Below are positions 1 to 11,589 of a stretch of 64,000 nt of DNA, piece after piece. Position 1 is the first letter of the stretch. Each line of letters begins with the position of its first letter. This DNA is from Maratus speciosus (Eukaryota; Arthropoda; Arachnida; Araneae; Salticidae): the NCBI GenBank assembly GCA_963932465.1, contig CAWVRF010001043.1, positions 372,001 through 436,000 on the forward strand, in the 5' to 3' direction. A program made the translations under genes and the position numbers. Below the pieces are notes generated by a model that was given only the letters and a program-made list of their open reading frames with translations, was not told the DNA's origin and made no database searches.

Positions 1-280
1 GTAACACTTTCTGATGAATTTTCTAACAATGCTTTGATTGTTGAAACAATATATTCGGTTTCGCTTTATTATTTATTAAGAAATTAATTTTCAGCCCTGC
101 ACCGGAATTCAATTCATAAATATTGCGTGTTTTATATGCGGTAACTCTTTCTGATGAATTTTCTAACAATGCTTTGATTGTTGAAACAATATATTCGGTT
201 TCGCTTTATTATTTATTAAGAAATTAATTTTCAGCCCTGCACCGGAATTCAATTCAAAAATATTGCGTGTTTTATATGAG

Positions 281-419
281 GTAACTCTTTCTGATGAATT
301 TTCTAACAATGCTTTGATTGTTGAAACAATATATTCGGTTTCGCTTTATTATTTATTACGAATTAATTTTGAGCCCTGCACCGGGATTCAATTCATAAAT
401 ATTGCATGTTTTATATGCG
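281..419 (+). repeat. 139-bp monomer type (single-base deletion, ACGAATTAATT)
   Basis: One A is missing in the run after ATTACG, so the unit is 139 bp. It is always coupled to GAG instead of CAG and to CCGGGATTC instead of CCGGAATTC. The type recurs across domains A to E and explains why most higher-order periods fall one to four bases short of a multiple of 140. This is the first full copy in the window. Confidence 0.85.
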
Positions 420-1435
420 GTAACTCTTTCTGATGAATTTTCTAACAATGCTTTGATTGTTGAAACAATATATTCGGTTTCGCTTTATTATTTATTAAGA
501 AAATAATTTTCAGCCCTGCACCGGAATTCAATTCATAAATATTGCGTGTTTTATATGCGGTAACTCTTTCTGATGAATTTTCTAACAATGCTTTGATTGT
601 TTAAACAATATATTCGGTTTCGCTTTATTATTTACTAAGAAATTAATTTTGAGCCCTGCATCGGGATTCAATTCATAAACATTGCATGTTTTATATGCGG
701 TAACACTTTCTGATGAATTTTCTAACAATGCTTTGATTGTTGAAACAATATATTCGGTTTCGCTTTATTATTTATTAAGAAATTAATTTTCAGCCCTGCA
801 CCGGAATTCAATTCATAAATATTGCGTGTTTTATATGCGGTAACTCTTTCTGATGAATTTTCTAACAATGCTTTGATTGTTGAAACAATATATTCGGTTT
901 CGCTTTATTATTTATTAAGAAATTAATTTTCAGCCCTGCACCGGAATTCAATTCAAAAATATTGCGTGTTTTATATGAGGTAACTCTTTCTGATGAATTT
1001 TCTAACAATGCTTTGATTGTTGAAACAATATATTCGGTTTCGATTTATTATTTATTAAGAAATTAATTTTCAGCCCTGCACCGGAATTCAATTCATAAAT
1101 ATTGCGTGTTTTATATGCGGTAACTCTTTCTGATGAATTTTCTAACAATGCTTTGATTGTTTAAACAATATATTCGGTTTCGCTTTATTATTTATTAATA
1201 AATTAATTTTGAGCCCAGCACCGGAATTCAATTCATAAATATTGCGTGTTTTATATGCGGTAACTCTTTCTGATGAATTTTATAACAATGCTTTGATTGT
1301 TGAAACAATATATTCGGTTTCGCTTTATTATTTATTAAGAAATTAATTTTCAGCCCTGCACCGGAATTCAATTCATAAATATTGCGTGTTTTATATGCGG
1401 TAACTCTTTCTGATGAATTTTCTAACAATGCTTTG

Positions 1436-1449
1436 ATTGTTTAAACAAT
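1436..1449. other. Perfect 14-bp palindrome variant of the dyad (TTTAAA centre)
   Basis: In this monomer type the centre TTGAAA is replaced by TTTAAA, giving the perfect palindrome ATTGTTTAAACAAT, which contains a PmeI site GTTTAAAC. The variant recurs throughout all domains. It is usually followed, about 30 bases later, by ACTAAG in place of ATTAAG, so it marks a stable monomer type rather than scattered mutation. This is one example of many. Confidence 0.85.
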
Positions 1450-1539
1450 ATATTCGGTTTCGCTTTATTATTTATTAATAAATTAATTTTGAGCCCAGCA
1501 CCGGAATTCAATTCATAAATATTGCGTGTTTTATATGCG

Positions 1540-1680
1540 GTAACTCTTTCTGATGAATTTTCTAACAATGCTTTGATTGTTGAAACAATATATTCGTGTT
1601 TCGCTTTATTATTTATTAAGAAATTAATTTTCAGCCCTGCACCGGAATTCAATTCATAAATATTGCGTGTTTTATATGCG
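1540..1680 (+). repeat. 141-bp monomer type (TATTCGTGTTTCGC insertion)
   Basis: One extra T in TTCGTGTTTCGC makes this unit 141 bp. I found the same change only at about 1591, 16487, 17888 and 18729. The last two are 841 bp apart and belong to the 6-monomer duplication. It is a rare marker that links A1 to the A-to-C transition. Confidence 0.85.
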
Positions 1681-3918
1681 GTAACTCTTTCTGATGAATT
1701 TTCTAACAATGCTTTGATTGTTGAAACAATATATTCGGTTTCGCTTAATTATTTATTACGAAATTAATTTTGAGCCCTGCACCGGGATTCAATTCATTAA
1801 TATTGCGTGTTTTATATGCGGTAACTCTTTCTGATGAATTTTCTAACAATGCTTTGATTGTTGAAACAATATATTCGGTTTCGCTTTATTATTTATTAAT
1901 AAATTAATTTTGAGCCCTGCACCGAAATTCAATTCATAAATATTGCGTGTTTTATGTGCGGTAACTCTTTCTGATGAATTTTCTAACAATGCTTTGATTG
2001 TTGAAACAATATATTCGGTTTCGCTTTATTATTTATTAAGAAATTAATTTTCAGCCCTGCACCGGAATTCAATTCATAAATATTGCGTGTTTTATATGCG
2101 GTAACTCTTTCTGATGAATTTTCTAACAATGCTTTGATTGTTGAAACAATATATTCGGTTTCGCTTTATTATTTATTAAGAAATTAATTTTCAGCCCTGC
2201 ACCGGAATTCAATTCAAAAATATTGCGTGTTTTATATGAGGTAACTCTTTCTGATGAATTTTCTAACAATGCTTTGATTGTTGAAACAATATATTCGGTT
2301 TCGCTTTATTATTTATTACGAATTAATTTTGAGCCCTGCACCGGGATTCAATTCATAAATATTGCGTGTTTTATATGCGGTAACTCTTTCTGATGAATTT
2401 TCTAACAATGCTTTGATTGTTGAAACAATATATTCGGTTTCGCTTTATTATTTATTAATAAATTAATTTTGAGCCCTGCACCGGAATTCAATTCATAAAT
2501 ATTGCGTGTTTTATATGCGGTAACTCTTTCTGATGAATTTTCTAACAATGCTTTGATTGTTGAAACAATATATTCGGTTTCGCTTTATTATTTATTAATA
2601 AATTAATTTTGAGCCCTGCACCGAAATTCAATTCATAAATATTGCGTGTTTTATATGCGGTAACTCTTTCTGATGAATTTTCTAACAATGCTTTGATTGT
2701 TGAAACAATATATTCGGTTTCGCTTTATTATTTATTAAGAAATTAATTTTCAGCCCTGCACCGGAATTCAATTCAAAAATATTGCGTGTTTTATATGAGG
2801 TAACTCTTTCTGATGAATTTTCTAACAATGCTTTGATTGTTGAAACAATATATTCGGTTTCGCTTTATTATTTATTACGAATTAATTTTGAGCCCTGCAC
2901 CGGGATTCAATTCATAAATATTGCGTGTTTTATATGCGGTAACTCTTTCTGATGAATTTTCTAACAATGCTTTGATTGTTGAAACAATATATTCGGTTTC
3001 GCTTTATTATTTATTAATAAATTAATTTTGAGCCCTGCACCGGAATTCAATTCATAAATATTGCGTGTTTTATATGCGGTAACTCTTTCTGATGAATTTT
3101 CTAACAATGCTTTGATTGTTGAAACAATATATTCGGTTTCGCTTTATTATTTATTACGAAATTAATTTTGAGCCCTGCACCGGGATTCAATTCATTAATA
3201 TTGCGTGTTTTATATGCGGTAACTTTTTCTGATGAATTTTCTAACAATGCTTTGATTGTTGAAACAATATATTCGGTTTCGCTTTATTATTTATTAATAA
3301 ATTAATTTTGAGCCCTGCACCGAAATTCAATTCATAAATATTGCGTGTTTTATATGCGGTAACTCTTTCTGATGAATTTTCTAACAATGCTTTGATTGTT
3401 GAAACAATATATTCGGTTTCGCTTTATTATTTATTAAGAAATTAATTTTCAGCGGTGCACCGGAATTCAATTCACAAATATTGCGTGTTTTATATCCGGA
3501 AACACTTTCTGATGAATTTTCTAACAATGCTTTGATTGTTTAAACAATATATTCGGTTTCGCTTTATTATTTACTAAGAAATTAATTTTCAGCCCTGCAC
3601 CGGAATTCAATTCATAAATATTGCGTGTTTTATATGCGGTAACTCTTTCTGATGAATTTTCTAACAATGCTTTGATTGTTGAAACAATATATTCGGTTTC
3701 GCTTAATTATTTATTACGAAATTAATTTTGAGCCCTGCACCGGGATTCAATTCATTAATATTGCGTGTTTTATATGCGGTAACTCTTTCTGATGAATTTT
3801 CTAACAATGCTTTGATTGTTGAAACAATATATTCGGTTTCGCTTTATTATTTATTAATAAATTAATTTTGAGCCCTGCACCGAAATTCAATTCATAAATA
3901 TTGCGTGTTTTATGTGCG

Positions 3919-3984
3919 GTAAAGAAATTAATTTTCAGCCCTGCACCGGAATTCAATTCATAAATATTGCGTGTTTTATATGCG
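3919..3984 (+). repeat. Truncated 66-bp monomer (74-bp internal deletion)
   Basis: After GTAA the sequence jumps directly to AGAAATTAATTTTCAG, so 74 bases covering CTGATGA, the dyad and the TTCGG region are absent. The junction shows at most one base of shared sequence. It is the only large out-of-register event I see; every other rearrangement removes or adds whole monomers. It accounts for the odd 3283-bp spacing between the GGTGCACC markers at 3450 and 6733 (24 monomers, less 74, less 3). Confidence 0.9.
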
Positions 3985-4279
3985 GTAACTCTTTCTGATG
4001 AATTTTCTAACAATGCTTTGATTGTTGAAACAATATATTCGGTTTCGCTTTATTATTTATTAAGAAATTAATTTTCAGCCCTGCACCGGAAGTCAATTAA
4101 AAAATATTGCGTGTTTTATATGAGGTAACTCTTTCTGATGAATTTTCTAATAATGCTTTGATTGTTGAAACAATATATTCGGTTTCGCTTTATTATTTAT
4201 TACGAATTAATTTTGAGCCCTGCACCGGGATTCAATTCATAAATATTGCGTGTTTTATATGCGGTAACTCTTTCTGATG

Positions 4280-5070
4280 AATTTTCTAACAATGCTTTGA
4301 TTGTTGAAACAATATATTCGGTTTCGCTTTATTATTTATTAATAAATTAATTTTGAGCCCTGCACCGGAATTCAATTCATAAATATTGCGTGTTTTATAT
4401 GCGGTAACTCTTTCTGATGAATTTTCTAACAATGCTTTGATTGTTGAAACAATATATTCGGTTTCGCTTTATTATTTATTACGAAATTAATTTTGAGCCC
4501 TGCACCGGGATTCAATTCATTAATATTGCGTGTTTTATATGCGGTAACTTTTTCTGATGAATTTTCTAACAATGTTTTGATTGTTGAAACAATATATTCG
4601 GTTTCGCTTTATTATTTATTAATAAATTAATTTTGAGCCCTGCACCGAAATTCAATTCATAAATATTGCGTGTTTTATATGCGGTAACTCTTTCTGATGA
4701 ATTTTCTAACAATGCTTTGATTGTTGAAACAATATATTCGGTTTCGCTTTATTATTTATTAAGAAATTAATTTTGAGCCCTGCACCAGAATTCAATTCAT
4801 AAATATTGCGTGTTTTATATGCGGTAACTTTTTCTGATGAATTTTCTAACAATGCTTTGATTGTTTAAACAATATATTCGGTTTCGCTTTATTATTTACT
4901 AAGAAATTAATTTTGAGCCCTGCACCGGGATTCAATTCTTAAATATTGCGTGTTTTATATGCGGTAACTCTTTGTGATGAATTTTCTAGCAATGCTATGA
5001 TTGTTGAAACAATATATTCGGTTTCGCTTTATTATTTATTAAGAAATTAATTTTCAGCCCTGCACCGGAA
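4280..5070. repeat. Duplicated block, copy 1 (offset 5036 bp)
   Basis: About 5.6 monomers that reappear 5036 bp later (36 monomers less four bases) at about 9316-10106. Shared rare marks include AATGTTTTG (4571 and 9607), two TAACTTTTTC monomers, the CCAGAATTC end, and GTGATG with CTAGCAATGCTATG. The copies part company just after this, where copy 1 enters the GCCTG subfamily and copy 2 has AAATTTTGCG. Confidence 0.75.
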
Positions 5071-6341
5071 TTGAATTCATAAATATTGCCTGTTTTATAT
5101 GCGGTAACTCTTTCTGTTGAATTTTCTAACAATGCTTTGATTGTTGAAACAATATATTCGGTTTCGCTTTATTATTTATTAATAAATTAATTTTGAGCCC
5201 TGCACCGGAATTCAATTCATAAATATTGCGTGTTTTATATGCGGTAACTCTTTCTGATGAATTTTCTAACAATGCTTTCATTGTTGAAACAATATATTCG
5301 GTTTCGCTTTATTATTTATTAAAAAATTAATTTTCAGCCCTGCACCGGAATTCAATTCATAAATATTGCGTGTTTTATATGCGGTAACTCTTTCTGATGA
5401 ATTTTCTAGCAATGCTTTGATTTTTGAAACAATATATTCGGTTTCGCTTTATTATTTATTAAGAAATTAATTTTCAGCCCTGCACCGGAATTCAATTCAT
5501 AAATATTGCCTGTTTTATATGCGGTAACTCTTTCTGATGAATTTTCTAACAATTCTTTGATTGTTGAAACAATATATTCGGTTTCGCTTTATTATTTATT
5601 AAGAATATAATTTTCAGCCCTGCACCGGAATTCAATTCATAAATATTGCCTGTTTTATATGCGGCAACTCTTTCTGTTGAATTTTCTAACAATGCTTTGA
5701 TTGTTGAAACAATATATTCGGTTTCGCTTTATTATTTATTAATAAATTAATTTTCAGCCCTGCACCGGAATTCAATTCATAAATATTGCCTGTTTTATAT
5801 GCGGTAATTCTTTCTGTTGAATTTTCTAACAATGCTTTGATTGTTGAAACAATATATTCGGTTTCGCTTTATTATTTATTAATAAATTAATTTTGAGCCC
5901 TGCACCGGAATTCAATTCATAAATATTGCCTGTTTTATATGCGGTAACGCTTTCTGTTGAATTTTCTAACAATGCTTTGATTGTTGAAACAATATATTCG
6001 GTTTCGCTTTATTATTTATTAATAAATTAATTTTGAGCCCTGCACCGGAATTCAATTCATAAATATTGCGTGTTTTATATGCGGTAACTTTCTGATGAAT
6101 TTTCTAACAATGCTTTGATTTTTGAAACAATATATTCGGTTTCGCTTTATTATTTATTAAGAAATTAATTTTCAGCCCTGCACCGGAATTCAATTCATAA
6201 ATATTGCCTGTTTTATATGCGGTAACTCTTTCTGATGAATTTTCTAACAATGCTTTGATTGTTGAAACAATATATTCGGTTTCGCTTTATTATTTATTAA
6301 GAATATAATTTTGAGCCCTGCACCGGAATTCAATTCATAAA
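5041..6341. repeat. Locally homogenised GCCTG / CTGTTG subfamily
   Basis: About nine monomers here share marks that are rare or absent elsewhere in the window. ATTGCCTG replaces ATTGCGTG in six of them (about 5087 to 6207). CTGTTGAATT replaces CTGATGAATT at 5114 and in three consecutive units at 5674, 5814 and 5954. The CTGATGA core, otherwise almost invariant, is changed in this cluster. It looks like a small local amplification of one variant. One unit in the segment (6084-6221) is 138 bp. Confidence 0.8.
6084..6221 (+). repeat. 138-bp monomer (two-base loss after GTAACT)
   Basis: GTAACTCTTTCTG is shortened to GTAACTTTCTG, giving 138 bp. I saw this deletion only once, so it is probably a private mutation that has not spread. 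Confidence 0.8.
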
Positions 6342-7555
6342 TTTTGCGTGTTTTATATGCGGTAACTCTTTCTGATGAATTTTCTAACAATGCTTTGATT
6401 GTTTTAACAATATATTCGGTTTCGCTTTATTATTTATTAATAAATTAATTTTGAGCCCTGCACCGAAATTCAATTCATAAATATTGCATGTTTTATATGC
6501 GGTAACTCTTTCTGATGAATTTTCTAACAATGCTTTGATTGTTTAAACAATATATTCGGTTTCGCTTTATTATTTACTAAGAAATTAATTTTCAGCCCTG
6601 CACCGGAATTCAATTCATAAATATTGCGTGTTTTATATGCGGTAACTCTTTCTGATGAATTTTCTAACAATGCTTTGATTGTTGAAACAATATATTCGGT
6701 TTCGCTTTATTATTTATTAAGAAATTAATTTTCAGCGGTGCACCGGAATTCAATTCACAAATATTGCGTGTTTTATATCCGGAAACACTTTCTGATGAAT
6801 TTTCTAACAATACTTTGATTGTTGAAAAAATATATTCGGTTTCGCTTTATTATTTATTAAGAAATTAATTTTGAGCGGTGCACCGAAATTCAATTCATAA
6901 ATATTGCGTGTTTTATATGCGGTAACTCTTTCTGATGAATTTTCTAACAATGCTTTGATTGTTGACACAATATATTCGGTTTCGCTTTATTATTTATTAA
7001 GAAAATAATTTTCAGCCCTGCACCGGAATTCAATTCATGAATATTGCGTGTTTTATATGCGGTAACTCTTTCTGATGAATTTTCTAACAATGCTTTGATT
7101 GTTTAAACAATATATTCGGTTTCGCTTTATTATTTACTAAGAAATTAATTTTGAGCCCTGCATCGGGATTCAATTCATAAACATTGCATGTTTTATATGC
7201 GGTAACACTTTCTGATGAATTTTCTAACAATGCTTTGATTGTTGAAACAATATATTCGGTTTCGCTTTATTATTTATTAAGAAATTAATTTTCAGCCCTG
7301 CACCGGAATTCAATTCATAAATATTGCGTGTTTTATATGCGGTAACTCTTTCTGATGAATTTTCTAACAATGCTTTGATTGTTGAAACAATATATTCGGT
7401 TTCGCTTTATTATTTATTAAGAAATTAATTTTCAGCCCTGCACCGGAATTCAATTCAAAAATATTGCGTGTTTTATATGAGGTAACTCTTTCTGATGAAT
7501 TTTCTAACAATGCTTTGATTGTTGAAACAATATATTCGGTTTCGCTTTATTATTT
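6320..7555. repeat. 27-monomer-offset duplication, copy 1
   Basis: About nine monomers matching about 10098-11333 at an offset of 3778 bp. They share the AAATTTTGCG, GTTTTAAC, GGTGCACC, GTTGACAC, CATGAATATT and CATCGGG marks in the same order. One difference seen is CTCTTTCTG here against CTCTTTGTG in copy 2 (near 6507 and 10285). After 7555 the two copies carry different monomer types. Confidence 0.8.
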
Positions 7556-9315
7556 ATTACGAATTAATTTTGAGCCCTGCACTGGGATTCAATTCATAAA
7601 TATTGCATGTTTTATATGCGGTAACTCTTTCTGATGAATTTTCTAACAATGCTTTGATTGTTGAAACAATATATTCGGTTTCGCTTTATTATTTATTAAT
7701 AAATTAATTTTGAGCCCTGCACCGGAATTCAATTCATAAACATTGCATATTTTATATGCGGTAACTCTTTCTGATGAATTTTCTAACAATGCTTTGATTG
7801 TTGAAACAATATATTCGGTTTCGCTTTATTATTTATTAAGAAATTAATTTTCAGCCCTGCACCGGAATTCAATTCATAAATATTGCGTGTTTTATATGCG
7901 GTAAATCTTTCTGATGAATTTTCTAACAATGCTTTGATTGTTGAAACAATATATTCGGTTTCGCTTTATTATTTATTAAGAAATTAATTTTCAGCCCTGC
8001 ACCGGAATTCAATTCATAAATATTGCGTGTTTTATATGCGGTAACTCTTTCTGATGAATTTTCTAACAATGCTATGATTGTTTAAACAATATATTCGGTT
8101 TCGCTTTATTATTTACTAAGAAATTAATTTTGAGGCCTGCACCGGGATTCAATTCTTAAATATTGCGTGTTTTATATGCGGTAACTCTTTGTGATGAATT
8201 TTCTAGCAATGCTATGATTGTTGAAACAATATATTCGGTTTCGCTTTATTATTTATTAAGAAATTAATTTTCAGCCCTGCACCGGAATTCAATTCATAAA
8301 TTTTGCGTGTTTTATATGCGGTAACTCTTTCTGATGAATTTTCTAACAATGCTTTGATTGTTTTAACAATATATTCGGTTTCGCTTTATTATTTATTAAG
8401 AAATTAATTTTCAGCCCTGCACCGGAATTCAATTCATAAATATTGCGTGTTTTATATGCGGTAACTCTTTCTGATGAATTTTCTAACAATGCTTTGATTG
8501 TTTAAACAATATATTCGGTTTCGCTTTATTATTTACTAAGAAATTAATTTTCAGCCCTGCACCGGAATTCAATTCATAAATATTGCGTGTTTTATATGCG
8601 GTAACTCTTTCTGATGAATTTTCTAACAATGCTTTGATTGTTGAAACAATATATTCGGTTTCGCTTTATTATTTATTAAGAAAATAATTTTGAGCCCTGC
8701 ATCGGGATTCAATTCATAAACATTGCATGTTTTATATGCGGTAACACTTTTTGATGAATTTTCTAACAATGCTTTGATTGTTGAAACAATATATTCGGTT
8801 TCGCTTTATTATTTATTAAGAAATTAATTTTCAGCCCTGCACCGGAATTCAATTCATAAATATTGCGTGTTTTATATGCGGTAACTCTTTCTGATGAATT
8901 TTCTAACAATGCTTTGATTGTTGAAACAATATATTCGGTTTCGCTTTATTATTTATTAAGAAATTAATTTTCAGCCCTGCACCGGAATTCAATTCAAAAA
9001 TATTGCGTGTTTTATATGAGGTAACTCTTTCTGATGAATTTTCTAACAATGCTTTGATTGTTGAAACAATATATTCGGTTTCGCTTTATTATTTATTACG
9101 AATTAATTTTGAGCCCTGCACCGGGATTCAATTCATAAATATTGCATGTTTTATATGCGGTAACTCTTTCTGATGAATTTTCTAACAATGCTTTGATTGT
9201 TGAAACAATATATTCGGTTTCGCTTTATTATTTATTAAGAAAATAATTTTCAGCCCTGCACCGGAATTCAATTCATAAATATTGCGTGTTTTATATGCGG
9301 TAACTCTTTCTGATG

Positions 9316-10106
9316 AATTTTCTAACAATGCTTTGATTGTTGAAACAATATATTCGGTTTCGCTTTATTATTTATTAATAAATTAATTTTGAGCCCTGCA
9401 CCGGAATTCAATTCATAAATATTGCGTGTTTTATATGCGGTAACTCTTTCTGATGAATTTTCTAACAATGCTTTGATTGTTGAAACAATATATTCGGTTT
9501 CGCTTTATTATTTATTACGAAATTAATTTTGAGCCCTGCACCGGGATTCAATTCATTAATATTGCGTGTTTTATATGCGGTAACTTTTTCTGATGAATTT
9601 TCTAACAATGTTTTGATTGTTGAAACAATATATTCGGTTTCGCTTTATTATTTATTAATAAATTAATTTTGAGCCCTGCACCGAAATTCAATTCATAAAT
9701 ATTGCGTGTTTTATATGCGGTAACTCTTTCTGATGAATTTTCTAACAATGCTTTGATTGTTGAAACAATATATTCGGTTTCGCTTTATTATTTATTAAGA
9801 AATTAATTTTGAGCCCTGCACCAGAATTCAATTCATAAATATTGCGTGTTTTATATGCGGTAACTTTTTCTGATGAATTTTCTAACAATGCTTTGATTGT
9901 TTAAACAATATATTCGGTTTCGCTTTATTATTTACTAAGAAATTAATTTTGAGCCCTGCACCGGGATTCAATTCTTAAATATTGCGTGTTTTATATGCGG
10001 TAACTCTTTGTGATGAATTTTCTAGCAATGCTATGATTGTTGAAACAATATATTCGGTTTCGCTTTATTATTTATTAAGAAATTAATTTTCAGCCCTGCA
10101 CCGGAA
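9316..10106. repeat. Duplicated block, copy 2 (offset 5036 bp)
   Basis: Partner of about 4280-5070, sharing AATGTTTTG at 9607, CCAGAATTC, and the GTGATG/CTAGC/GCTATG monomer. It ends where the AAATTTTGCG monomer of domain A2 begins. Confidence 0.75.
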
Positions 10107-11333
10107 TTCAATTCATAAATTTTGCGTGTTTTATATGCGGTAACTCTTTCTGATGAATTTTCTAACAATGCTTTGATTGTTTTAACAATATATTCGGTTT
10201 CGCTTTATTATTTATTAATAAATTAATTTTGAGCCCTGCACCGAAATTCAATTCATAAATATTGCATGTTTTATATGCGGTAACTCTTTGTGATGAATTT
10301 TCTAACAATGCTTTGATTGTTTAAACAATATATTCGGTTTCGCTTTATTATTTACTAAGAAATTAATTTTCAGCCCTGCACCGGAATTCAATTCATAAAT
10401 ATTGCGTGTTTTATATGCGGTAACTCTTTCTGATGAATTTTCTAACAATGCTTTGATTGTTGAAACAATATATTCGGTTTCGCTTTATTATTTATTAAGA
10501 AATTAATTTTCAGCGGTGCACCGGAATTCAATTCACAAATATTGCGTGTTTTATATCCGGAAACACTTTCTGATGAATTTTCTAACAATACTTTGATTGT
10601 TGAAAAAATATATTCGGTTTCGCTTTATTATTTATTAAGAAATTAATTTTGAGCGGTGCACCGAAATTCAATTCATAAATATTGCGTGTTTTATATGCGG
10701 TAACTCTTTCTGATGAATTTTCTAACAATGCTTTGATTGTTGACACAATATATTCGGTTTCGCTTTATTATTTATTAAGAAAATAATTTTCAGCCCTGCA
10801 CCGGAATTCAATTCATGAATATTGCGTGTTTTATATGCGGTAACTCTTTCTGATGAATTTTCTAACAATGCTTTGATTGTTTAAACAATATATTCGGTTT
10901 CGCTTTATTATTTACTAAGAAATTAATTTTGAGCCCTGCATCGGGATTCAATTCATAAACATTGCATGTTTTATATGCGGTAACACTTTCTGATGAATTT
11001 TCTAACAATGCTTTGATTGTTGAAACAATATATTCGGTTTCGCTTTATTATTTATTAAGAAATTAATTTTCAGCCCTGCACCGGAATTCAATTCATAAAT
11101 ATTGCGTGTTTTATATGCGGTAACTCTTTCTGATGAATTTTCTAACAATGCTTTGATTGTTGAAACAATATATTCGGTTTCGCTTTATTATTTATTAAGA
11201 AATTAATTTTCAGCCCTGCACCGGAATTCAATTCAAAAATATTGCGTGTTTTATATGAGGTAACTCTTTCTGATGAATTTTCTAACAATGCTTTGATTGT
11301 TGAAACAATATATTCGGTTTCGCTTTATTATTT
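10098..11333. repeat. 27-monomer-offset duplication, copy 2
   Basis: Partner of about 6320-7555. At its right end an AATAAATT monomer stands where copy 1 has the 139-bp type, which marks the break. Confidence 0.8.
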
Positions 11334-11589
11334 ATTAATAAATTAATTTTGAGCCCTGCACCGGAATTCAATTCATAAATATTGCGTGTTTTATATGCGG
11401 TAACTCTTTCTGATGAATTTTCTAACAATGCTTTGATTGTTGAAACAATATATTCGGTTTCGCTTTATTATTTATTACGAATTAATTTTGAGCCCTGCAC
11501 CGGGATTCAATTCATAAATATTGCATGTTTTATATGCGGTAACTCTTTCTGATGAATTTTCTAACAATGCTTTGATTGTTGAAACAATA

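Larger units (their letters stand above)
1..6319. repeat. Domain A1: mosaic monomer array
   Basis: About 45 monomers without a single dominant higher-order period. The first 420 bases recur shifted by 699 bp (five monomers less one base: GTAACAC at 1 and 700). The series of 139-bp, AATAAATT, ACGAAATT and CCGAAATTC monomer types seen at about 2.3-3.4 kb is repeated at about 4.2-4.7 kb and again in domains A2 and C. The domain contains the truncated monomer at 3919-3984 and the GCCTG subfamily at 5.0-6.3 kb. Nothing here suggests a gene. Confidence 0.85.

Noticed and set aside
1228..1709. Short open frames of 62-95 codons on both strands, recurring at 1228, 1422, 3801, 16318, 17719, 18560, 19836, 27672, 35508, 52647 and 58525
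   Set aside because: They are readings of the satellite itself. The 140-bp unit shifts frame by two each copy, and the frames open only where a variant base removes a stop. The same peptides recur at exactly the HOR steps (7836, 5878 and 841 bp). No start context, codon bias or known domain supports translation.
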